Positions 1 to 4,546 of a stretch of 8,286 nucleotides of DNA are shown here, one piece after another (position 1 is the first letter of the stretch; the number at the start of each line of letters is the position of its first letter). The notes beneath the pieces were generated by a model. That model was not told the origin of the DNA, made no database searches, and saw nothing but the letters and a program-made list of their open reading frames with translations. Source of the DNA: Pseudomonadota bacterium (GTDB lineage Bacteria; Myxococcota; Polyangia; Polyangiales; Polyangiaceae). A program made the position numbers and the translations under genes. The DNA is taken from the NCBI GenBank assembly GCA_023419055.1, contig JAEZYO010000897.1, positions 1 through 8,286 of the forward strand, read 5' to 3'.

Positions 1-21
1 GGATCGCCTCTCGAGGCACGC

Positions 22-504
22 TCACGCCGGATCTCCCGCCGGCGTCGGCCACAGCTTGCGAAAGCCGACGCCCACCAGGCGCTTGTCGTCGCGCACCACG
101 ATCGCTCCGAAGCGACACTTCTCGAGCAGCACGCCTTTTCGGAGCTCGCCGTCACCGCTTTGAAAGCGAACCGGCTGACCCGGTACGAGCGTGGAGAACA
201 CGCGCGCGTCGTCGGCGATCGAGCTCAGCGAGCTCGGCGCTTCTCCCTCGAACTCGGCGACCGAAGCGCGACGAGTGCGCCGGAGCCAGCCGTCTCCGAG
301 GTACACGTCGATTTCCTCACCCGAGCGAAACACCACCACACCAAGGGTCCCGGCTCCGGGATCCTCCACGAAGCGCACGACCATCCCGGCACCGGACTCG
401 GTCTGTCCGACGCCGCCGAGCCGTTTGCGCACGTCGCCCGCGCTCGGTGCTTCCTGCGAAGCAGCCGAGCCCTCGGTGAGAGGAAGCGACAATCGGCGAG
501 CCAT
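22..504 (-). CDS. Unrecognised 160-aa protein with two SH3-like beta repeats
   Basis: I do not recognise a named family. There is no signal peptide or membrane segment, so it is probably cytoplasmic. Residues 1-38 are a low-complexity N-terminal region rich in Ala, Ser and Gly. Two segments then share the pattern G-x2-V-R-F-x4-G-x4-G-V with identical spacing: residues 40-56 (GMVVRF…GV) and 109-125 (GQPVRF…GV). Each is followed by alternating hydrophobic residues and small turns, as in SH3, Tudor or KOW-type barrels, and the second ends in a FRKLWP motif. This suggests an internal duplication of a small beta barrel, which is inference from pattern only. The ATG at 504 has no convincing Shine-Dalgarno. 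A 19-codon frame lies 64 bp upstream on the same strand and may belong to the same transcript. Coding status is supported by G/C-ending codons and by the internal repeat; the function is unknown. Confidence 0.7.
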   Translation of the reverse strand: MARRLSLPLTEGSAASQEAPSAGDVRKRLGGVGQTESGAGMVVRFVEDPGAGTLGVVVFRSGEEIDVYLGDGWLRRTRRASVAEFEGEAPSSLSSIADDARVFSTLVPGQPVRFQSGDGELRKGVLLEKCRFGAIVVRDDKRLVGVGFRKLWPTPAGDPA

Positions 505-521
505 GGGTCTCGAGCTTAACG

Positions 522-545
522 CGGGGCGGCGAAAGGGCAGCCCCG
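522..545 (-). other. Inverted repeat between the 19-codon frame and the 160-aa gene
   Basis: The arms CGGGGC (522-527) and GCCCCG (540-545) are perfectly complementary around a 12-nt loop. The repeat lies in the 64-bp spacer upstream of the start at 504. No T-tract follows on either strand, so a classical intrinsic terminator is not supported. It could be a leader hairpin or chance in GC-rich DNA. Confidence 0.25.
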
Positions 546-568
546 GCGGAAGACCGGCTCGCGCCCGA

Positions 569-628
569 TCAGGCGAGAGCGGGCAGCGGGAGACGGAGGC
601 GTTCGAGGATCTTGCGGATGGTCTTCAT
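569..628 (-). CDS. Candidate 19-aa small protein or leader peptide
   Basis: This short frame reads MKTIRKILERLRLPLPALA and ends in TGA. It has a good Shine-Dalgarno, AGGAG at 637-641, spaced 8 nt from the ATG. Third codon positions are G/C in 16 of 19 codons while second positions are G/C in 8 of 19, the periodicity expected of real coding DNA in a high-GC genome. The first 13 residues would make a basic amphipathic helix and the tail is Leu/Pro/Ala. It lies upstream of the 160-aa gene on the same strand, so it may be a leader peptide or an independent small protein. There is no run of a single amino acid that would indicate classical amino-acid attenuation. At 20 codons, chance cannot be excluded. 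Confidence 0.4.
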   Translation of the reverse strand: MKTIRKILERLRLPLPALA

Positions 629-673
629 GTGTCTCGCTCCTGGGATTGGACCAAGGAGTCCGTGTGTGCGCGT

Positions 674-703
674 CTCGTACATCAACCCGAGCGCGCCGGT
701 CAA
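674..703 (-). promoter_or_regulatory. Possible sigma-70-like promoter for the 19-codon frame and 160-aa gene
   Basis: Read on the minus strand, TTGACC (698-703) matches the -35 consensus at five of six bases. After an 18-bp spacer, TACGAG (674-679) is a weak -10. Initiation near 667 would give a leader of about 38 nt before the ATG at 628. Support is by eye only. Confidence 0.25.
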
Positions 704-796
704 GTTACCTCCGGAGCCCTCCTGGGCGCGTGTGATCAACGAGTCATGTCGGCGACTTGCAGCCCGCCTCCCCGCTCTGCGCTATACGGGCCTCGC

Positions 797-1384
797 ATGT
801 TGCTGCGCCCCACGCGGCGAGACCTGCTCGTCTATTCCACTCTCGGTGTTCTCGGCTGCTCGCGCCGCGAGCCTCCACCCGAGTACGGCACGCTGCCTCC
901 GTTCGCGCTCACTTCTCAAGAAGGAAGGCCCTTCGGCTCTCAGGAGCTCAAGGGGGAGGTCTGGGCCGGCGCCTTCTTCTTCACGCGCTGTCCGACGGTG
1001 TGCCCGCGCCTGACCGCCGACATGAAGAAGGTGCAGGAGCTCGCGAAGAAGGAGAACGTGCGGTTGCGCCTGGTCAGCATCTCGGTCGATCCGGGGCACG
1101 ACACTCCCGAAGTGCTGCGAGCCTTCGCCCGCGAGCGCGGGGCCGATCTCGCCAGCTGGACCTTCCTCACGGGTGATCCCGCGGTGATCCAGAAGACCGC
1201 GGTGGAGGGCTTCAAGCTCGCGCTCGAAGGGCAACCCGACGCCGGCGCGGAGCACTTCGGATTGCTCCACGGCTCGCGCCTCGTGCTCGTCGACCAGCTG
1301 CTGCGCATCCGCGGCTACTTCCGTCCCGAAGAGCCGGAAGAGCAGGCGAAGCTCGTCTTGGCGGCGCACGACCTCGCCGGGTGA
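797..1384 (+). CDS. SCO1/SenC-family copper chaperone-like lipoprotein
   Basis: This 195-aa protein has the thioredoxin fold of the SCO1/SenC/PrrC family, whose members bind copper and help to build the CuA centre of cytochrome c oxidase or act in thiol redox control outside the cytoplasmic membrane. The family's metal ligands are present: C65-P-T-V-C69 (CxxxC) and H158 in LLHGSRLVLVD. The family signature SVDPGHDTP lies at 96-104. The N-terminus has a twin-arginine-like TRRDLLV (residues 6-12), an 11-residue hydrophobic stretch and a GC lipobox at C21, so it is probably a lipid-anchored protein. The ATG at 797 is chosen because it gives a well-formed signal; the frame is open upstream to 191, and an in-frame ATG at 746 would add 17 residues before the signal. 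No Shine-Dalgarno is visible. It converges with the 1425-2342 gene, leaving a 40-bp gap. No oxidase gene is adjacent. Confidence 0.88.
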   Translation: MLLRPTRRDLLVYSTLGVLGCSRREPPPEYGTLPPFALTSQEGRPFGSQELKGEVWAGAFFFTRCPTVCPRLTADMKKVQELAKKENVRLRLVSISVDPGHDTPEVLRAFARERGADLASWTFLTGDPAVIQKTAVEGFKLALEGQPDAGAEHFGLLHGSRLVLVDQLLRIRGYFRPEEPEEQAKLVLAAHDLAG

Positions 1385-1424
1385 GCGATCCGTCGAGTCT
1401 TCGTGCTGGCGAGCGATAGCCGGG

Positions 1425-2342
1425 CTACACGAGACAATCGCGCAGAGCGCCCTCGAGCTCGCCGAACTTCCAGACGAAGCCGCGCTCGCGCAAGACCTTG
1501 GGCTCGACGTTCTGACCCGTCACGATCGGAGCCGCGCCCTCACCGAACAGCGCCTTCAGCGCGAACGTGGGCGCTCGCAGGAACGCCGGCCGATGCAGCA
1601 CCTGCCCGATGGTCTTCGCCAACTCGGCCTGCGGCAGCGCGTGCGGGGCCACCGCGTTCACCGGACCAGTCCAGCGCTCGTCGTCGATCGAGCGCACGAA
1701 GATCTCGACCACGTCGTCCAAGTGGATCCAGGAGAAGTACTGCCGGCCGCTTCCGACGGGCCCACCGACGAACAGCCGAAACGGCTTCACCATCTCTTCG
1801 AGCCCGCCGCCTTCGCGCCCGAACACGACGCCGAGCCGGACGATCGCGACTCGAGCGCCGTGAGCTTCCGCCGCGCGGACCGCCGCCTCCCACTGCACGC
1901 ACAGGTTCGCGAGGAAGTCGTCGCCCGGCGGAGACGACTCGTTCATGAGCGCGTCGTCGACGCGACCTCCGTAGAACCCGACCCCGGAAGCGGACACGAA
2001 CACGCGCGGCGGGCGTCCGACCTTCGAGAACGCGTCGACGAGGACGCGCGCTCCGTCCACGCGACTCGTGACCAGGCGCTTCTTCACCTCGTCGTTCCAG
2101 CGCTGGCCGACGGCCTGCTCACCAGCGAGATGAACGACGGCGTCCGCGCCATCGAGGCTTCCCTGCCACGCCCCGGGGGCGGGAGGCTGCCAGGTCACGG
2201 CCTCTACCCCGGCGAGCCCGGACAGCGCCTTCGGCAGTGAACTCGAGCGCGTCAGCACGGCCACCCGATCACCGCGGGCGGCGAGCCGCGTGACCAGCGC
2301 CTTGCCGACAAATCCGGTCCCTCCTGTGATGACGATGCGCAT
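1425..2342 (-). CDS. TIGR01777/YfcH-family NAD(P)-binding epimerase-like protein
   Basis: This 305-aa protein is an atypical short-chain dehydrogenase/epimerase of the TIGR01777 family (E. coli YfcH is about 297 aa), whose physiological substrate is not established. The Rossmann motif GGTGFVG is at 7-13. Family signatures follow in order: VVHLAGE (69-75), SASGVGFYG (117-125), SPPGDDFL (137-144), RLGVVFG (169-175) and GSGRQYFSWIH (197-207). The C-terminal DUF1731-type segment includes QNVEPKVLRERGF (277-289). In this family the usual YxxxK catalytic lysine is not in its standard context, and here W151 follows SPPGDDFL. The start at 2342 is preferred over an in-frame ATG 29 codons upstream because MRIVITGG is the canonical beginning and GGAG (complement of 2351-2354) lies 8 nt upstream. 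The gene is divergent from the lipoprotein gene at 2488 and appears monocistronic. Confidence 0.92.
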   Translation of the reverse strand: MRIVITGGTGFVGKALVTRLAARGDRVAVLTRSSSLPKALSGLAGVEAVTWQPPAPGAWQGSLDGADAVVHLAGEQAVGQRWNDEVKKRLVTSRVDGARVLVDAFSKVGRPPRVFVSASGVGFYGGRVDDALMNESSPPGDDFLANLCVQWEAAVRAAEAHGARVAIVRLGVVFGREGGGLEEMVKPFRLFVGGPVGSGRQYFSWIHLDDVVEIFVRSIDDERWTGPVNAVAPHALPQAELAKTIGQVLHRPAFLRAPTFALKALFGEGAAPIVTGQNVEPKVLRERGFVWKFGELEGALRDCLV

Positions 2343-2487
2343 TGAACGAGCTCCGGCCCCCGGTTCTGAGGTGCCGGTTCCTCCTGGGATCCCTTGTCGA
2401 GTAACTCGCGCCCGCACGCAACCCGGCAAAGCCGCACTTTTCGCTCGGCTGTACTTTCCCGCGAGGGAGGACTAGAAATCGTAGGCC
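2343..2487. promoter_or_regulatory. Divergent intergenic region with small repeats
   Basis: This 145-bp spacer must hold the promoters of both flanking genes. Visible elements are a direct repeat CCGGTTC (2360-2366 and 2374-2380), the palindromes GGGATCCC (2386-2393) and CGAGTAACTCG (2398-2408), and the Shine-Dalgarno of the epimerase gene (2351-2354). GGGAGGA (2465-2471) lies 16 nt before the ATG at 2488, rather far for a ribosome site. No convincing -35/-10 pair is seen on either strand. Confidence 0.35.
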
Positions 2488-3135
2488 ATGCGTACGATTT
2501 CCACCTCGCAGCTTGCCTTCGTCGGAGCCCTCACCCTTTCGGCGTTCGGTTGCGCGTCCGCACCGAAAGCCCCGTTCGACACGCTGAAGGATTCGAACGC
2601 GACGGCGTATCGGTTGCAGAACTACGAGCCGCCCGCGGCCGCAGCCACCACGCCCACGGCGCCAGGCGCCATTCCTGGTCTACCTCCCGAGATCCAGCAG
2701 TGGATCCAGCAAGGCGCCCAGGCGCTCCCGCAGCTCATTCCCCCGGGTCTCATCCCGCCGGGTCTCATCCCCGGTGCTCCAACCGCTCCCGCCGCGCCCG
2801 CTCAGCCCACCGAGCCGCGCTTTCACGGCTTCCGCATCTTGAGCCAGACGCAGGTGATGGATCCCGAGCTCAAGGAGAAGCTCGGCGAGATCCTCGGCGA
2901 CGAAGACAGCTTCGACAACGCGAACGCGCGTTGCGCCCCCGGCACCATCTACGCGGAGATGGGCCTCTCCTGGAGCGCCGGCCCCGGCGCGTCGAACGAC
3001 CTCTTGATCTCCTTCTCGTGCAGCCAGGTGGTGTCGCGGAGCTTCGCGTGGCCGCACCCCGCCACCGGCATGAAGCCCGAAACCGCGAAAGAGCTCACGG
3101 AAGCCGTGCAGAAGCTCTGGCCGCAGGGCGCCTGA
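2488..3135 (+). CDS. Proline-rich lipoprotein of unknown function
   Basis: I do not recognise the family of this 215-aa protein. A signal peptide ends in LSAFGC with the probable lipidated Cys at 22, so it is likely membrane-anchored outside the cytoplasm. Residues 48-110 form a low-complexity Pro/Ala linker containing a helix-like QQWIQQGAQALPQ stretch and then a tandem PPGLI-PPGLI-P repeat (85-95). Residues 111-215 look like a folded domain beginning RFHGFRIL, with two cysteines (149 and 178) that could form a disulfide. The linker-plus-domain layout is common among surface lipoproteins of Polyangia; this is a resemblance of style, not homology. The gene converges with the P460-like gene across a 28-bp gap. 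Confidence 0.8.
   Translation: MRTISTSQLAFVGALTLSAFGCASAPKAPFDTLKDSNATAYRLQNYEPPAAAATTPTAPGAIPGLPPEIQQWIQQGAQALPQLIPPGLIPPGLIPGAPTAPAAPAQPTEPRFHGFRILSQTQVMDPELKEKLGEILGDEDSFDNANARCAPGTIYAEMGLSWSAGPGASNDLLISFSCSQVVSRSFAWPHPATGMKPETAKELTEAVQKLWPQGA
2743..2771 (+). repeat. Two tandem 15-bp units coding PPGLI
   Basis: The 14-mer CCGGGTCTCATCCC occurs at 2743-2756 and again at 2758-2771 with a 15-bp period, preserving the reading frame and encoding PGLIP twice. A degenerate partial unit (CTCATTCCC) precedes it. It is probably a small in-frame slippage duplication in the linker of the lipoprotein. Confidence 0.7.
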
Positions 3136-3150
3136 GCCGCGCAACGGCTC
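3134..3150. terminator. Weak hairpin between convergent genes
   Basis: GAGCCG (3134-3139) and CGGCTC (3145-3150) form a perfect 6-bp stem with a 5-nt loop, starting inside the TGA of the proline-rich lipoprotein gene. It lies in the gap between two convergent genes, where a shared terminator would be expected. No T-tract follows on either strand, so factor-independent termination is uncertain. Confidence 0.35.
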
Positions 3151-3163
3151 CTGAAGTGAACCG

Positions 3164-3712
3164 TCAGGGCGGCGTCGTGTAGACGAGGCCGCCGTGGCAG
3201 GTCCCGCAATTGGGCTCGCCCTTCTTGTAGAGCGGGGTCGCCTCCAGGGAGGGCGAGCTCGAGTAGCAACGCCCCGCGGGGCCGCGGCAGTAGTAGATCC
3301 AGTTCGCGGGCGCCTTGCCCTCCTCGACCTTCCAGAAGGAGACTCGTCCGACCAGCGCGTCGTTCGCGTCGTAGAGCTCCTTCACGACCATGCTGTCGAT
3401 GAAGTGCCCGGGCGCATCGTACGTGACGCCGTTGCCGGCATCGAACGACTCCACCATCTTGGGGCTGAACCAGACGCGCACGCGGTCGTGCGGGGACACC
3501 GGGCTCGACTCGTCACGCGGGGCTGCGACGTCCGACACCCAGCCGTTCTTCGTGTACTCGTTCGCGTCGAGGAACGCCTCGTAAGCCTCCTGGGTTTGCG
3601 CCGCGGGCAGCACGGCGGGCGCGGGCGTCTCCTTCTCGTCCTCGGAAGATCCGCACCCCGCCAGCATGAGTGATACGAAGCCGAAGGCACACCGCGTTCG
3701 CCAGGAACCCAT
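3164..3712 (-). CDS. Cytochrome P460-like haem lipoprotein
   Basis: This 182-aa secreted protein carries one covalent haem-c site, C169-G-T-C-H173, only nine residues from its end. Before it lies a segment resembling cytochrome P460: VWFSPKMVE (80-88), DSMVVKELYD (106-115), RVSFWKVE (123-130) and NWIYYCRG (137-144), matching the family's 'GS-hydrophobic-KE', 'V-x-x-K' and 'W' pattern. P460-type proteins oxidise hydroxylamine or similar small nitrogen compounds in some bacteria; the substrate here cannot be deduced. A clean lipoprotein signal (MGSWRTR, hydrophobic core, LAGC with Cys 20) supports the start at 3712. An in-frame ATG at 3748 would add 12 residues including AGG, CTA and AGT codons unusual for this DNA, and neither start has a strong Shine-Dalgarno. 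It lies 54 bp downstream of the 65-aa gene and may be the last gene of a minus-strand unit. C142 and C149 could form a disulfide. Confidence 0.72.
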   Translation of the reverse strand: MGSWRTRCAFGFVSLMLAGCGSSEDEKETPAPAVLPAAQTQEAYEAFLDANEYTKNGWVSDVAAPRDESSPVSPHDRVRVWFSPKMVESFDAGNGVTYDAPGHFIDSMVVKELYDANDALVGRVSFWKVEEGKAPANWIYYCRGPAGRCYSSSPSLEATPLYKKGEPNCGTCHGGLVYTTPP

Positions 3713-3766
3713 ACTCAGTAGGTGCCACAACCTCGCCTTTCGGCGCAACGGTTCCGCGAGCAGAGC

Positions 3767-3964
3767 TCAGCCGAAGGTCGGCTCGAAATGACCCGGCCAG
3801 GTCGGCTCCTTCTCGATCTCGGTCGCTTTTTCACGCACGAGCGTACGAGAGGTGTCCTCGGTCGCGGGAGCCTCGAACTCGTCGAGCTCACGCACCAGCC
3901 AGGGCGGGTTCATCGCATACACCAGGAACGCCAGATCGCGCCCCAATAGGAAATGTTCGATCAT
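3767..3964 (-). CDS. 65-aa protein translationally coupled to the OmpA-like gene
   Basis: The function is unknown and I do not recognise a family. The ATG (3962-3964) overlaps the TGA of the preceding gene (3961-3963) as ATGA, the hallmark of translational coupling. A strong Shine-Dalgarno, GAGGAGG (complement of 3969-3975), sits 4 nt upstream inside the preceding gene. Codons are mostly G/C-ending. The protein begins MIEHFLLGRDLAFLVYAMN (1-19), a hydrophobic stretch interrupted by Arg-Asp and so an unlikely membrane span. It continues into an acidic, helix-prone half (13 acidic and 6 basic residues overall) and ends in WPGHFEPTFG. It has no cysteine and no signal peptide. A longer open frame on the same strand and phase reaches upstream to 4219 but lies inside the OmpA-like gene and is probably not used. 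The coupling suggests that it acts with, or is needed in proportion to, the upstream product. Confidence 0.7.
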   Translation of the reverse strand: MIEHFLLGRDLAFLVYAMNPPWLVRELDEFEAPATEDTSRTLVREKATEIEKEPTWPGHFEPTFG

Positions 3965-4503
3965 GGTGCCTCCTCGCTGGACGGCGCTTCGCCACGGACG
4001 GCCACGGTCACGCGCGCCGCTGCGTGAGCGCTCCCCATCGGGCTCTGATCCAGATCGCTCACCGTCATGACGTCGAACGGGACGCCCAGCCTGCCGAGCG
4101 CGGTACGCACGACGTCGGCTGGTCCCGAAGACTCGACGGGGTACTCGACCTTGCCGGGGAGCTCGCTCGAGCCGAAAAGCTCGAGCTCGTAGCCGTTCAA
4201 GGGGCCGCTCACCACACACGCCGCCACCCCTTCGAGTTGCGCGAGCTCACCGTCGCTCGTCATGCGCGCTGCGTGAAGCAACGCGGGGTGAGGCGGGAGC
4301 TCGAAGCCTTCGCACTGCTGACGGATGGTCTCGGCCACGGACACTTCGATCGGCTCTGCGAGAAGGGCCGAGCCCTCGAAGGTCGTCCAGGTCGCGCGAG
4401 CGGCCGCGGTGGTGTCGGGCCGGAGCTCTTGCGTTACCGCCGGAACGGTGGCGAGGAGCACGACCCCGAGGACCATGAGCCAGCGACGACGATGAGATCG
4501 CAT
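3961..4503 (-). CDS. Secreted protein with a degenerate OmpA/Pal-like domain
   Basis: This 180-aa protein has a Sec signal peptide (RRR, then a hydrophobic core at 8-20) with cleavage probably near residues 22-25. The rest is not a close match to a family I know. Residues 85-170 follow the order of an OmpA C-terminal (Pal-like) domain: a helix ending in an ACVVSGPLNGYELELFGSSE strand (95-114), an EY step (120-121), a helix PADVVRTALGRLGV (128-141) and the closing PMGSAHAAARVTVAV (155-169). The residues that bind peptidoglycan in that family are absent: the Asp of the GHTD-type loop is Glu in GSSE (111-114), and the Arg of the RAxxV motif is Pro in GPADVV (127-132). If homologous, it has lost cell-wall binding. 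Cys 64 and Cys 96 may pair. The start at 4503 has GGAGG (complement of 4510-4514) 6 nt upstream. The gene follows the LysR gene after 43 bp and overlaps the 65-aa gene by 4 bp. The gene call is firm and the fold is tentative. Confidence 0.78.
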   Translation of the reverse strand: MRSHRRRWLMVLGVVLLATVPAVTQELRPDTTAAARATWTTFEGSALLAEPIEVSVAETIRQQCEGFELPPHPALLHAARMTSDGELAQLEGVAACVVSGPLNGYELELFGSSELPGKVEYPVESSGPADVVRTALGRLGVPFDVMTVSDLDQSPMGSAHAAARVTVAVRGEAPSSEEAP

Positions 4504-4546
4504 GAGAGGCCTCCGTTCTCGCCAGGCTGCAAGACACGGGCCAGAC

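Noticed and set aside
191..796. N-terminal extension of the SCO-like frame by 202 codons
   Set aside because: The open frame is a by-product of high GC. Its first half is antisense to the 160-aa gene, it is Arg/Ser/Pro-rich, and it would bury the signal peptide.
782..1369. Antisense 195-aa frame opposite the SCO-like gene
   Set aside because: It mirrors the codon bias of a clear gene, is Arg/Glu/Leu-rich and has no recognisable motif.
1385..1424. Terminator between the convergent SCO-like and epimerase genes
   Set aside because: I looked for an inverted repeat and found only a direct repeat of GAGCGAT, with no hairpin.
1593..2240. Plus-strand 215-aa frame opposite the epimerase
   Set aside because: It is a shadow of a gene with unmistakable family motifs and has no domain or ribosome-site support.
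2394..3182. 262-aa plus-strand frame overlapping the proline-rich lipoprotein
   Set aside because: It is Arg/His-rich out-of-frame translation; the frame starting at 2488 has a proper lipoprotein signal.
3965..4219. Upstream extension of the 65-aa gene
   Set aside because: It lies entirely within the OmpA-like gene in another phase and reads as Arg-rich low complexity. The ATGA overlap and GAGGAGG support the internal start.
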